A stretch of 64,000 nt of DNA from Flammeovirgaceae bacterium UBA7330 (GTDB taxonomy: Bacteria > Bacteroidota > Bacteroidia > Cytophagales > Cyclobacteriaceae): positions 248,001 through 312,000 of the forward strand of contig DKPQ01000023.1 of NCBI GenBank assembly GCA_002471275.1, given 5' to 3'. Numbering within the stretch: position 1 is the stretch's first letter; each line of letters opens with the position of its first letter. A program made the translations under genes and the position numbers. A model generated the notes under the pieces. The model did no database searches, was not told the DNA's origin, and saw only the letters and a program-made list of their open reading frames with translations. This document shows positions 26,322 through 35,787 of this stretch, in pieces.

Positions 26322-27410
26322 ATGAAAAAGCGCTTTTTATTAAAAGAAAACATAAAAACATTGGTCCTGGCTTTTGTAGCTGTGGGCGTAATGGCACTCG
26401 CAGGCTGTAATAAGGATGATGATGAAGGTCCAACTCAAAATATCCTGGAAATCGTTGAAAGTACGGAAGGACTTGATTCCCTGGCCAAATATTTAGGATT
26501 GTTTCCTGAAGTAGCAGCTGCACTGGAGGCAGAGGGTTCTTTGACTTTATTTGCTCCTACAAATACAGCTTTCATAGACCTTTTGAATGTTCCTGGATTT
26601 CCATCGGATATTACATTAGTCAATCCAGATATAATTGCCAATGTGCTACTTTACCATGTTTCAGCCACCAGATACAATGCTGCAGATTTGACGGCAGGTA
26701 CAGAGGTAATGACACTGGCTGTAGCCACAACCAGCGCTGATGAGGTCATCACAGTGAATCAGGATGGTACTCTCCTGACCGGTTCTGCTACCAAGAACAT
26801 TGAAATAATTACCGCAAATATTGAAGCAACAAATGGTGTAATCCATACAACCAATAAGGTATTAATTCCTGTTGCTTTGGATGGTCTTGCCGCCGTTTTG
26901 CCAACTACATATGGAGCACTTAGCCTTGGAGCAAGCTTTTCAATTCTTGCATCAGGTATTGCCAAAGCAGATGCATATGCAGCCGCTAACCAAAAGACTC
27001 CTTTAGTGAGTATTTTGACCGGAACTACATTCCACACAGTCTTTGCACCTACTAACGAAACGTTCAATGCTGCATCTATCACAGCTGCGACTTATACAGG
27101 TGAGCAATGGTACGGCATTATCGCAAACCATGTAGTGTTAGATGATGTAGGGGCTGCAGAGCTTACTAGCACAGCAGCCATTGATCCTGGTATTTCCTCC
27201 TACGAAAGCGCAGCTGGGGTTCAGTTATATTTCAGATATATTGAATCTGAGGCTGTAAATGGTATAGGAGTTTTCATTGATAGTGACCTGGATCAGGAAT
27301 TTGAAGCTGAGGTGGCTGTACCTAACACCGCACTACCAGAAACCTTAACAAAAGATAACGGTTTCATTCATATCATTGCTGGTGTGATGTCACCACCATC
27401 TCCGCAATAG
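26322..27410 (+). CDS. Lipoprotein with two fasciclin (FAS1) domains
   Basis: A 362-aa surface lipoprotein (lipobox LAGC29 followed by an acidic NKDDDEG stretch, which in Bacteroidota often directs surface exposure). Two FAS1 adhesion domains occupy about residues 40-190 and 195-360. Each has the H1 and H2 FAS1 motifs: LTLFAPTNTAFIDLL and NGVIHTTNKVLIP in the first, HTVFAPTNETF and NGFIHIIAGVM in the second. FAS1 domains mediate cell-surface adhesion in many organisms. It stands alone between divergent tonB and a strong terminator. Confidence 0.9.
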   Translation: MKKRFLLKENIKTLVLAFVAVGVMALAGCNKDDDEGPTQNILEIVESTEGLDSLAKYLGLFPEVAAALEAEGSLTLFAPTNTAFIDLLNVPGFPSDITLVNPDIIANVLLYHVSATRYNAADLTAGTEVMTLAVATTSADEVITVNQDGTLLTGSATKNIEIITANIEATNGVIHTTNKVLIPVALDGLAAVLPTTYGALSLGASFSILASGIAKADAYAAANQKTPLVSILTGTTFHTVFAPTNETFNAASITAATYTGEQWYGIIANHVVLDDVGAAELTSTAAIDPGISSYESAAGVQLYFRYIESEAVNGIGVFIDSDLDQEFEAEVAVPNTALPETLTKDNGFIHIIAGVMSPPSPQ

Positions 27411-27432
27411 AAATACTTGATTATTAATCAGA

Positions 27433-27465
27433 AGAGGTCAGTAAATCTACTGACCTCTTTTTTTT
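27433..27465 (+). terminator. Strong rho-independent terminator after the FAS1 gene
   Basis: A perfect 11-bp stem, AGAGGTCAGTA with TACTGACCTCT, closes a 4-nt loop and is followed by eight T. It ends at the stop codon of the convergent potassium channel gene. Confidence 0.9.
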
Positions 27466-28297
27466 ATGGTAATTTGCTGCCACACTCATGGCAAAATTTT
27501 GCCTTTGGGTCATCGATCTCTGTATTGCAACTATGACAACTCCTGAGTTTAATGGTTGCTTTCCTGGTATTTTCTCTAACTAGTTCACCGGTTACAATCC
27601 CCGTAGGTACTGCGATAATCGCATAACCCATTAGCATGAGGACGGAAGCTAATATTTGACCCAAAATTGTGTGTGGTGCTATGTCTCCGTAGCCCACCGT
27701 AGTGATGGTTACGATACACCAATATATACTCCTGGGAATACTGGTGAATCCATTTTCAGCACCCTCGATCACATACATGAGTGTACCCACAATCAACACT
27801 ACACTAAGTACCGTTCCAATGAAAACAAATAGCTTGTATTTGCTGGCAACCAGGGCATTCCCCAACATCTGAGCTTCACTTAGATACCTGGACAGTTTGA
27901 GTATTCTGAAAATCCTCAGGAGCCTAATGGCTCTAATCACAACCAGATAGGCTCCACCGGTTACAAATAGAGACAGGTAGGTGGGTACCAGGGCCAGGAA
28001 ATCGATAATCCCCAGGAAGCTGAAAACATATTTTAGAGGTTTCTTGAGAATAAATATCCGAAGCAGATATTCTATGGAAAATAAGATGGTGAAAACCCAT
28101 TCAAATACGGCAAAAGCTATTTCGAACCGATCATTCAGTTCTTTGACACTTTCAAATGTCACCACCAGGATGCTGCCGACAATGGCCCACAATAGCACAA
28201 CATCAAAAAGTTTTCCTGCAGGTGTCTCAGTACCAAAAACTATTGTATAGAGTTTGCTCCTCAGGCCGGGAAACCTTTTAAAATCTTTGCCTTCCAT
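27464..28297 (-). CDS. Voltage-gated potassium channel with C-terminal zinc ribbon
   Basis: A 277-aa six-helix ion channel subunit. Segments S1-S4 cover about residues 25-145; S4 has regularly spaced basic residues (RAIRLLRIFRILKL). The pore loop carries the potassium selectivity filter TTVGYGD (G202-Y203-G204), followed by S6. After S6, about residues 250-277 form a two-Cys-pair zinc ribbon (CHSCNTE ... CHECGSK) that would sit in the cytoplasm. The ribbon could bind metal and gate or assemble the tetramer; this is inference. Regulatory RCK domains are absent. Confidence 0.9.
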   Translation of the reverse strand: MEGKDFKRFPGLRSKLYTIVFGTETPAGKLFDVVLLWAIVGSILVVTFESVKELNDRFEIAFAVFEWVFTILFSIEYLLRIFILKKPLKYVFSFLGIIDFLALVPTYLSLFVTGGAYLVVIRAIRLLRIFRILKLSRYLSEAQMLGNALVASKYKLFVFIGTVLSVVLIVGTLMYVIEGAENGFTSIPRSIYWCIVTITTVGYGDIAPHTILGQILASVLMLMGYAIIAVPTGIVTGELVRENTRKATIKLRSCHSCNTEIDDPKAKFCHECGSKLP

Positions 28298-28318
28298 AGT
28301 TTCGTTTATTTAAATATA

Positions 28319-28349
28319 TGAAAAAAGCCTGATCAGTAACTGATCAGGC
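28319..28349 (-). terminator. Rho-independent terminator of the TonB-dependent receptor gene
   Basis: GCCTGATCAG and CTGATCAGGC form a perfect 10-bp stem with a 3-nt loop; on the minus strand six T follow. Confidence 0.88.
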
Positions 28350-28375
28350 CAAATCTAATGGTATTCACCCGTTGA

Positions 28376-31270
28376 TTAATTCATTAATTCATCAAAGGTG
28401 ATCGACACGTAGTAAATGGCACCTATAGAGGGTCCACCAAGGCTTTGAATGTAATACTCGTTAAATAAGTTTGAACCTCCAACTTTAATGATGGATTTCA
28501 GGTCAGGAAGTTTGTAAGATACCTGGGCATCCAATGTGCTGTAGGCTGGCACATCCCCAATTGCAAAGGAAGACTCCCAGCGGAAAGCATCCTGCCATCT
28601 GTAGGTAATATTGAATCCCAGGTTATCAATCACCTTTCTATTTCCAAAATTGATGTTGAATTTATGTTCCGGGGTGTTGAACTCTGCCAAATTATTTTCT
28701 GTAAAGCCTCCAATCAGCTTGTTCCAGCTGTAATTACCTCCTAAATTATACCCTCTGGGCAAACTATAAGTAAGGCCAATGGCAGCACCCTGCGAGGTCA
28801 CCCGGTCGTCAAGGTTGGTATAGATCTGGAAGGTATTATCAGCATTACTACTCAACAAGGAGGTGAGCGCAGCCGGATTGGTGCCAATATCGTCTGAGGC
28901 CTGATGAATCCTGATTTGTGTGATAAAGTCTGTATAAGCATTGTAAAAGAAGACTGCATCAATTAATAATTTGTTGTCGATGAGGCTTTTGTATCCCACT
29001 TCGATAGATCTCACTTTTTCCGGTTTTACAGGATCAAAAGTATCCACTGATTCCAACAAGCCCGCATAGCTACCCAATCCCGCAGAAGGGTCGTTAAAGT
29101 AAGAAGTCCTGAATGCCAGAACAGATCCCCCTGAATAGGTGTTCGTGGTCAGGTTATAAGCCTCGTAGTTTTCTTGCAGTCCTCCCAATAACCTGGCACT
29201 GATCACATTTAAGTTAATGTATTGCCCCTGTGTAGTAGGGTTTCTAAAACCCGTTTGGAAGGAGGCTCTGATATTATGATTCTTTGCAAATGTGTATACT
29301 GTGCTAATCCTTGGGTTAAGCTGCCCATTGAAGTTTTGGTTTTTATCAAACCTTAATGACCCGGAGAGTCTCAACACATCTTCAACAACATCTTTACCTG
29401 CTTGTAAATATCCCCCAATTTCGTTGATCTGAATTCCACCATCCTGGTCAGGAAAAATGGTTCCACCTGATCTGAGATCAAATACCCGGTAGCTACCGCC
29501 CACCTGCATATCAAATACATTACCCAGATTTTCTGTTAGATCATATTGGAATTCTCCATGATACATTTTGGACTGATCATCAAAGAAGGGACCATTTGGA
29601 ATTGACTCTTCGTCATCAAAAATCCGGTCCCTTTGTGCATTAAAAAGCGTTCCGCTTTCAGAATATCTGGCAGCATCGGCAGATGAACGAGCAAATTGAT
29701 GAGCATCTTGCTGGATACTAATTCTTTGGCTCTCAGAAATCGATTGAATTTCACCGGGGGTTAAACCAATATTTTGTAGATGTTTAAGGTATCTTGATGT
29801 ATACTGAGCAAACCAGGTACTATTCCCAGAATATCCTTCTCCCATTAAATTACCCAGGAATTCAGTAATATACGATCCTCCGGAGTTTTCAATAGTTGTA
29901 TACCCCCTAACAAAAAAGTTACTTCCTCTTAGTTGTAACCTGTGCTGCTGAATCCCAAAATTGGATAATGCATATCGCTGAGCACCGGTATATATACTTG
30001 TTCCAAAACCGGCATTGTATAAGTAGCTTAATTCAAGGTTATCATTCAATCGATAGTAAAGCCCTGTATTCACTTTAAAGTTTTCTGCACCATAATCAAT
30101 CAATGAAGCTTCTGTGAAAGGAGTTCTTGCCACCGTGTGACCTGGTACATCACCAGCATCCAGATAATTTCGAACATCACTAAATAATGCCCGCAACCCC
30201 TGAAAAGTAGCATTATCACCCGGAGTACCCTGTGCCGCAAAGGCTGCTTGTGCCGCAAAGGCCAGGAATCCCATGCTTGTGGATGCCTCATCCCCCATAT
30301 AGTGGAGCCTGTCGGCCGCTGGATTGAAATTAAAGCCTTCCGGCTGAAGGGCAGCATTCCTGTCAAAATCCGATTGGCCATGCCAGTCTTCGGCCCTGGA
30401 ATAGGAAGCATTTACTTTGAAGGCAAACTTATTATTAAAGGCTTTGGCATAGCGTAATGATCCCTCATAGAGCGGTGAGGTCGGATGGCCGGATTCTTCA
30501 CCAACATGGTTGACGCCCGCCTTGGCAAAAGCACTCAATCCCTGGTATTCAAAAGGGCTCTTGCTATTGATCAGCAGCACACCATTGAAAGCATTGGGAC
30601 CGTATAGTGCAGAAGAAGCACCAGGAAGCAGCTCTACGCTTTCCACATCCAGTTCAGAGGGTCCGTTTAGGTTCCCAATAGGAAAGTTCAAAGCAGGGGC
30701 CTGGGTATCCATCCCATCAATGAGCTGAACGAACCTTGTATTACCTGTACTGGCAAATCCGCGGGCATTGAGGATCTGAAAGTTGATACTACTTGTGGCC
30801 ACGTCAACCCCTTTGAGGTTTGCAATGGCTTTATAATAATTATCGGCTGAAGTATTCTGGACAGCCAAAATGTCCATTTTCTCAATACTCACAGGAGACT
30901 TAAGAATATTTTCTTCTACCCTTGAAGCTGAAACAACCACTTCCTGTCCCAGCAAGAGAGATTCTTTAAGCTGAATATTAAGTCCTTGTTGGTTGCTTTG
31001 GGTGATTTCCACTTCCTGTCGCTCAAAACCCACACTGGTGATGACCAATGTAATTGGGGGTGCCGAACTTACATTAAGGTTGAAATCACCATTGATATCC
31101 GTAGTGGTACCGAGGACAGTACCTCTAACCAGGATATTGACACCTATAAGTGGTTCCTTATTGGACGCATCGGTGATAGTACCGGATACAGTTGTCTGAG
31201 CTACAACAATATGTACGATAAATTGCAGGATCAACAACAGTGATCCGGCGATCATGTATTTCTTCATCAT
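28376..31270 (-). CDS. TonB-dependent outer-membrane receptor
   Basis: A 964-aa receptor with a signal peptide (about 1-25). A carboxypeptidase-regulatory-like domain follows (TVSGTITDASNKEPLIGVNILV, about 28-110), then a plug domain (EVVVSASRVEENILKSPVS to about 240) and a 22-strand barrel ending SITFDELMN. This architecture is the Bacteroidota type used for siderophores, vitamins or oligosaccharides. No SusD-like partner follows, so a glycan-specific SusC role is not supported. The ligand is unknown. It is monocistronic with its own terminator. Confidence 0.9.
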   Translation of the reverse strand: MMKKYMIAGSLLLILQFIVHIVVAQTTVSGTITDASNKEPLIGVNILVRGTVLGTTTDINGDFNLNVSSAPPITLVITSVGFERQEVEITQSNQQGLNIQLKESLLLGQEVVVSASRVEENILKSPVSIEKMDILAVQNTSADNYYKAIANLKGVDVATSSINFQILNARGFASTGNTRFVQLIDGMDTQAPALNFPIGNLNGPSELDVESVELLPGASSALYGPNAFNGVLLINSKSPFEYQGLSAFAKAGVNHVGEESGHPTSPLYEGSLRYAKAFNNKFAFKVNASYSRAEDWHGQSDFDRNAALQPEGFNFNPAADRLHYMGDEASTSMGFLAFAAQAAFAAQGTPGDNATFQGLRALFSDVRNYLDAGDVPGHTVARTPFTEASLIDYGAENFKVNTGLYYRLNDNLELSYLYNAGFGTSIYTGAQRYALSNFGIQQHRLQLRGSNFFVRGYTTIENSGGSYITEFLGNLMGEGYSGNSTWFAQYTSRYLKHLQNIGLTPGEIQSISESQRISIQQDAHQFARSSADAARYSESGTLFNAQRDRIFDDEESIPNGPFFDDQSKMYHGEFQYDLTENLGNVFDMQVGGSYRVFDLRSGGTIFPDQDGGIQINEIGGYLQAGKDVVEDVLRLSGSLRFDKNQNFNGQLNPRISTVYTFAKNHNIRASFQTGFRNPTTQGQYINLNVISARLLGGLQENYEAYNLTTNTYSGGSVLAFRTSYFNDPSAGLGSYAGLLESVDTFDPVKPEKVRSIEVGYKSLIDNKLLIDAVFFYNAYTDFITQIRIHQASDDIGTNPAALTSLLSSNADNTFQIYTNLDDRVTSQGAAIGLTYSLPRGYNLGGNYSWNKLIGGFTENNLAEFNTPEHKFNINFGNRKVIDNLGFNITYRWQDAFRWESSFAIGDVPAYSTLDAQVSYKLPDLKSIIKVGGSNLFNEYYIQSLGGPSIGAIYYVSITFDELMN

Positions 31271-31373
31271 TTTGGGGCGTTAGTAAAATACTAAACTAAT
31301 ATTACGGAAAAAAAACCACAATTCCGCCCTAAAATGACACTGAGAGCCGTTTTTTATTTACAAAACAGGTAGG

Positions 31374-31706
31374 CTAGCTGTTCTCTTTTTTTAAGTGTTC
31401 AACCAAACGGTCACACACATCATTGATTTGTGCTGACATATATTCATCACCGGTAGCGTTTAGCAGGCTTTGGCTCAAACCACCCAAACAATCAATGTAA
31501 AATCGTTTCATGTCATCGACTGGCATGTCTTTCGACCACAAATCAATTCTAAGTGTATTTTTATTCTGGTGATCCCAGATGGATAAAGTCACAGATTTGC
31601 TCTCGGAATATCCCGGATTGTCCTTATCATCTGCATCCCACATGATCTTTTCGGGGATGTTTTCATCATCTAATTCTACGAGCAGTTTGATCTCTGATTT
31701 TTTCAT
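31374..31706 (-). CDS. gldC: Gliding motility protein GldC
   Basis: A 110-aa cytoplasmic protein matching GldC of Bacteroidota: SEIKLLVELDDENIPEKI at the start, the WDADD segment, then TLRIDLWSKDMPVDDMKRFY (residues ~51-70), the most conserved stretch. GldC is needed for full gliding motility in Flavobacterium, where it is usually next to gldB. Here its upstream neighbour, 2 nt away, is an M48 protease instead. gldC is present in many non-gliding Bacteroidota, so it does not prove motility. Confidence 0.85.
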   Translation of the reverse strand: MKKSEIKLLVELDDENIPEKIMWDADDKDNPGYSESKSVTLSIWDHQNKNTLRIDLWSKDMPVDDMKRFYIDCLGGLSQSLLNATGDEYMSAQINDVCDRLVEHLKKENS

Positions 31707-31708
31707 AA

Positions 31709-32530
31709 TTATGGTAAACTCAACTTAAATTCTTCGTAGGTCATCCCTGATTCCGATATTGGAGATGTGCTGCATCCTACAGTAGATGCATGACCATTGA
31801 TATCTTCTACCCTGTTGTCCGGGTTGGGGTGTGTACTTAAAAATTCCGGAACACCACTGTCCTGCCCATTGGCAATAAGCTTTGAAAAGAATGAGGCTGC
31901 ACCATTGCAGGCATATTCAGTATCTCCAAGATATTTCACAGAAAATTCATCTGCTTCACTTTCGTTGTCACGGCTAAACTTAAGCGTTGATCCTGCAGTG
32001 GCAATCTGGGCAGCGATTTGTTCAATTTGAGATGGGTCATTACCCAATACGATAGATAAAAGCAATTGAACACCATATACTTTTTCAAGCTGCTTAACAG
32101 AATGTCTTCTGTCTGCATGGGCAATTTCATGACCTAAAACACCCGCCAGATCATCAGCATTGTCAAGATAATTAATCAGACCCGTATAAACATAAATGTA
32201 ACCACCTGGTGTGGCAAAGGCATTTAGAATGTCTGCATCAATAATTTTCAATTGCCAGACGAAGTCATCCCGATACGCAACTACTGAACTTGCCAGAATA
32301 GCGTTTTTCATACCATTTAAATACTCGTATGCTTCAGGGTAATCTATTTCAGACAGGATGGGGTAGGTAACCGGATCAGATTCTATTTCCTGACTAACCT
32401 GCAATCCCAGGCTTTTATCATCTTCAATGGAGAATAACAATGATTTCACACCGTCTTTATCCCCACAATTCGTTAGCACTCCCAGCCCAAAAAGGGAAAG
32501 AGCAAACAGGTAAAGTCTAAATTTTTTCAT
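31709..32530 (-). CDS. M48-family metalloprotease lipoprotein (copy A)
   Basis: A 273-aa lipoprotein (lipobox LTNC22) with an M48 peptidase domain like BepA/LoiP. The zinc site is H134-E-I-A-H138, and the third ligand comes from E190-S-E-A-D194. The C-terminal STHPNPDNRVEDI is typical of the BepA/LoiP/Oma1 group, which works on outer-membrane protein quality control in the periplasm. It is a tandem paralog of the gene at 32587-33411, very similar over most of its length. It lies 2 nt upstream of gldC. Confidence 0.88.
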   Translation of the reverse strand: MKKFRLYLFALSLFGLGVLTNCGDKDGVKSLLFSIEDDKSLGLQVSQEIESDPVTYPILSEIDYPEAYEYLNGMKNAILASSVVAYRDDFVWQLKIIDADILNAFATPGGYIYVYTGLINYLDNADDLAGVLGHEIAHADRRHSVKQLEKVYGVQLLLSIVLGNDPSQIEQIAAQIATAGSTLKFSRDNESEADEFSVKYLGDTEYACNGAASFFSKLIANGQDSGVPEFLSTHPNPDNRVEDINGHASTVGCSTSPISESGMTYEEFKLSLP

Positions 32531-32586
32531 TTAATTAATGTTTTAATGACATGATTCCTCTTGCAACAATTGTTCCTCTTTTCAAA

Positions 32587-33411
32587 TCATGGTAAACTGG
32601 CCTTAAACTGAGCATAGGTCATTCCACTTTCCTGGATGGGTTTTGTAGCACATTGGATACTTTTAGCAAACTTATTGATATCATCCACCCTGTTGTCGGG
32701 GCTCGGATGTGTACTCATGAACGTTGGTATTCCCCCGGACTTCCCTTCTTCTGTCAGCTTTTCAAAAAAAGTAGCTGCTCCATTGCAGGCATAGCTGGTT
32801 CCTGATAAATATCTCACTGAATATTCGTCTGCCTCCGATTCAGCACCTCGACTGAAGGCCAGGATCGTGCCTTTCCCGGCAATCTGTGCGGCAATCTGTG
32901 CGGTCTGTGAAGCACTTTCACCCAAAGCAATGCTCAACAACAAAGAAATCCCGTACTGTTTTTCCAGTTGTTTAATGGAATGTCTTCTGTCTGCATGAGC
33001 AATTTCATGTCCCATCACACCTGCCAGGTCATCCGCTGAGTTTAGATATTTAATGAGACCAGTATACACATAGATGTATCCTCCCGGAGTACAGAAGGCG
33101 TTTAGCGTGTTGTCGTCCTGAATGATCTTCACCACCCAGGCGAAATCATCTTTATAGGCAACATTGCCACTGTTGACAATATTCCTGGTCATATCTCTGA
33201 TGTATTCGTAGCTTTTAGGATATTTAGATTCCGGAAGCAGTGGATATTCCGAGGGATTAGATTCAATCTCTTCCTGTACCTGTAAACCCAGCTTCTGATC
33301 ATCCTCCACAGAGAAAAAAAGTGATGATACCCTACCCGATGATGAAGAGCCTACACACCCTGATAGGATCAGGCTAATGAATAGGTTTAATGCAATTTTT
33401 TTCATTTTCAA
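32587..33411 (-). CDS. M48-family metalloprotease lipoprotein (copy B)
   Basis: A 274-aa lipoprotein (lipobox LSGC19), sister of copy A. The zinc motif is H135-E-I-A-H139 with E-S-E-A-D downstream and STHPSPDNRVDDI near the C-terminus. Shared stretches such as TPGGYIYVYTGLI and ADRRHSIKQLEKQYG show a tandem duplication. It starts inside the ribF stop codon (4-nt overlap), while copy A follows after 56 nt. Both keep all zinc ligands, so both should be active. Confidence 0.88.
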   Translation of the reverse strand: MKMKKIALNLFISLILSGCVGSSSSGRVSSLFFSVEDDQKLGLQVQEEIESNPSEYPLLPESKYPKSYEYIRDMTRNIVNSGNVAYKDDFAWVVKIIQDDNTLNAFCTPGGYIYVYTGLIKYLNSADDLAGVMGHEIAHADRRHSIKQLEKQYGISLLLSIALGESASQTAQIAAQIAGKGTILAFSRGAESEADEYSVRYLSGTSYACNGAATFFEKLTEEGKSGGIPTFMSTHPSPDNRVDDINKFAKSIQCATKPIQESGMTYAQFKASLP

Positions 33412-34337
33412 AGACTTAACGCATCCAAAGCTTGTGACTTGTCTTTATTGAGCTGATCTTTCAACAATTCGATGCTATCAAATTTCTTTTCCTTCCTCAG
33501 TAGTTGCACAAACTCAATAGTCAACCTCTTATTATAGATTTCCCTGTCAAAATTAAATATATTCACCTCAATCCTACGCTCCTGACCAGAAACAGTTGGT
33601 CTCCAACCAATGTTAAGCATTCCCTGAAACTTTTCGTTCCCCAAATGGATATAGACAGCATAAGCTCCATCACATGGAATTAGTTTGTAGGACTCCGGCA
33701 CATCAATGTTGGCAGTTGGAAATCCTATACTCCTTCCAATCCTGTCGCCATCCTTCACAAAACCGCTGAGCGAATAATGCCTGCCCAATAATTCACTGGC
33801 TATATGCACTTCTCCCGCAGCCAGGGCATTTCTGATCCTGGTAGAGCTCACCCCTGCATGATCAATGTCCTCCCTGGGTATCTCTTTCACCTCAAAGCCA
33901 AACTCACTGGCATGCTCCATCAAATAGTCAAATCCTCCTTCACGGTTTTTCCCAAACCGGTGATCATACCCAATGATCAATACCTCCGTCTTGAGCTTTT
34001 TGATAATTATGTCTTCTATAAAGGACTGTGATGAAAGTTCAGAAAAGTCTTTGGTAAACGGCACCTTCAGCAGGATATCTACGCCCATCTCTTCAATTAA
34101 AGCGGCCTTTTCTTCAAAGGTGGACAGTAACTTGAGTGATTCCGGGTCTCGTTTGAGTACAAACCGTGGATGAGGCCATAAGGTAATGACAATACTTTGA
34201 CCCTTGTGAAATTTTGCCGTCTCCACAAGCTGGCGGAGAATCTTTTGATGCCCCACATGCACACCATCGAAAGTACCTGACGTCACAATGCTGTGATCAA
34301 CACAGGAAAAATCCTCCAGGTTATCTACCAGTATCAT
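33408..34337 (-). CDS. ribF: Bifunctional riboflavin kinase / FAD synthetase
   Basis: It makes FMN from riboflavin and FAD from FMN. The N-terminal nucleotidyltransferase domain has SGTFDGVHVGHQKIL (near residue 20) and the SSTRIRNAL segment; the C-terminal kinase domain has DGDRIGRSIGFPTANID (near 195). At 309 aa it has the usual length. It overlaps truB by 4 nt, an arrangement common across bacteria, and the downstream M48 gene by 4 nt. Confidence 0.95.
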   Translation of the reverse strand: MILVDNLEDFSCVDHSIVTSGTFDGVHVGHQKILRQLVETAKFHKGQSIVITLWPHPRFVLKRDPESLKLLSTFEEKAALIEEMGVDILLKVPFTKDFSELSSQSFIEDIIIKKLKTEVLIIGYDHRFGKNREGGFDYLMEHASEFGFEVKEIPREDIDHAGVSSTRIRNALAAGEVHIASELLGRHYSLSGFVKDGDRIGRSIGFPTANIDVPESYKLIPCDGAYAVYIHLGNEKFQGMLNIGWRPTVSGQERRIEVNIFNFDREIYNKRLTIEFVQLLRKEKKFDSIELLKDQLNKDKSQALDALSL

Positions 34338-34996
34338 GATACTTTAAATTTATCCACCCAGTATTCGACCGGAAACGCATCTTTTACGTGATAATCGCCA
34401 ACTGAAGTTCTCCTCAGACGCTTGAGATATGCTCCCACACCCAATTCTTTTCCAAAATCACTGGCCATACTGCGGATATAGGTCCCCTTAGAGCACCTGA
34501 TCCTGAATGCAACAACGCTTCCTTCTATTCCGGTGATCGCAAATTCATGTATTGTCACTGACCTGGGCTGTAGTTTGATATCACGTTTTTCCCTGGCTGC
34601 CTTATAAGCTCTTTCACCACCTACTCTAATTGCTGAGTAGGTAGGTGGCGTCTGTTCAATATCACCTGAAAGTTGTTTGGCAGCTGAGTGCATCTGATCT
34701 TCGGTAATGTGGCTTACATCTGTTTCGCTATCGAATTCTGTTTCTAAATCAAATGACGGGGTGGTCTTCCCTATTTCAAACTCACCTTCATAGGTCTTAT
34801 CCAGGCCCTGAAGCTCACCAAGCTTTTTGGTATATTTTCCAACACCAACCAGCAGAAGTCCGGTAGCCAGTGGATCCAATGTGCCTGCATGACCGATCTT
34901 TTTGACCTTGAGTGCATATCGCAACTTATTGACTACATCAAATGATGTCCACTCCAATGCTTTGTCTACAAGAATCAATTGACCATCTAACTCCAT
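34334..34996 (-). CDS. truB: tRNA pseudouridine(55) synthase TruB
   Basis: It makes pseudouridine 55 in the T-loop of tRNA. The catalytic motif GHAGTLDPLATGLLLVGVG holds the nucleophilic Asp. The ATG at 34996 is chosen: it overlaps the uppP stop as TGATG and gives a protein starting MELDGQLILVDKALEWTSFD, the usual TruB beginning. A longer frame from 35038 would extend 42 nt into uppP. The 220-aa protein lacks the long C-terminal PUA part seen in some TruB, which is normal for short bacterial forms. Confidence 0.93.
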   Translation of the reverse strand: MELDGQLILVDKALEWTSFDVVNKLRYALKVKKIGHAGTLDPLATGLLLVGVGKYTKKLGELQGLDKTYEGEFEIGKTTPSFDLETEFDSETDVSHITEDQMHSAAKQLSGDIEQTPPTYSAIRVGGERAYKAAREKRDIKLQPRSVTIHEFAITGIEGSVVAFRIRCSKGTYIRSMASDFGKELGVGAYLKRLRRTSVGDYHVKDAFPVEYWVDKFKVS

Positions 34997-35787
34997 CACA
35001 TTTGGGATATGATCGCAATCAGTCCAATGGCCAGGCAATAAATAGCAAAATAGTAGAGCTTGCCTTTCTTCACGATGTTAGTCATCCATTTGCAGGCAAT
35101 GTAGCCAGACACGAGCGCACCGATGAAACCGACAACCATTGGAAAAGTCGCCAATCCCTGATGCATTTCAGGGGCCTCAAAATAGTCTTTCGTTTTCAGC
35201 AGGCTTGCCCCAAGTATTGGAGGAAGGACCATTAAAAATGAAAAACGCGTGGCCTTCTCTTTATCCACACCAATCAGCAAACCTGTAGCAATGGTGGCTC
35301 CGGACCTTGAGATTCCCGGGAGTATGGCTATCGTTTGTGCAAGGCCCATTACGATGGCTTCAGGAAATGACACTTTTTTTGTGCCATCGTTTTTGAAATA
35401 GGTGAAAAAAAGTAAGGCTGCAGTAAAAAGAAGCATGCTACCAACTAAAATCAGGTTTCCTGTAAAAAATCCGGAAATCTCATCTTCAAAGAAAACACCT
35501 GCGATGCCCACCGGTATCATGGAAACCACTATCAACACCGCAAATTTCCAGGATTCGTTCCAACGAAATTCAAACAGCCCTTTCAAGATATCGAAGATAT
35601 CTTTTCGAAACACTATGATGGTACTAAGGGCAGTTGCGGCATGTACAATCACTGCAAACAGGAGGTTGTCGCCCGACGTAGTCCCCAACAGAACAGATCC
35701 CATCTCCAGATGTCCACTACTACTTACCGGCAAAAATTCTGTGAGTCCCTGGATCACCCCAAGGATCAAAGCTTCGATCCAGGTCAT
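34996..35787 (-). CDS. uppP: Undecaprenyl-diphosphatase (UppP/BacA)
   Basis: It dephosphorylates undecaprenyl diphosphate to recycle the lipid carrier of peptidoglycan and glycan synthesis. It is an integral membrane protein of 263 aa with about eight hydrophobic segments. The two family motifs are GLTEFLPVSSSGH (near residue 14) and GISRSGATIATG (near 157). It overlaps DUF3098 by 4 nt upstream and truB by 1 nt downstream. Confidence 0.95.
   Translation of the reverse strand: MTWIEALILGVIQGLTEFLPVSSSGHLEMGSVLLGTTSGDNLLFAVIVHAATALSTIIVFRKDIFDILKGLFEFRWNESWKFAVLIVVSMIPVGIAGVFFEDEISGFFTGNLILVGSMLLFTAALLFFTYFKNDGTKKVSFPEAIVMGLAQTIAILPGISRSGATIATGLLIGVDKEKATRFSFLMVLPPILGASLLKTKDYFEAPEMHQGLATFPMVVGFIGALVSGYIACKWMTNIVKKGKLYYFAIYCLAIGLIAIISQM

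Noticed and set aside
28376..31270. SusC-type glycan importer
   Set aside because: No SusD-like gene adjoins it and it is 10 kb from the polysaccharide region; only the general TonB-dependent receptor call is supported.
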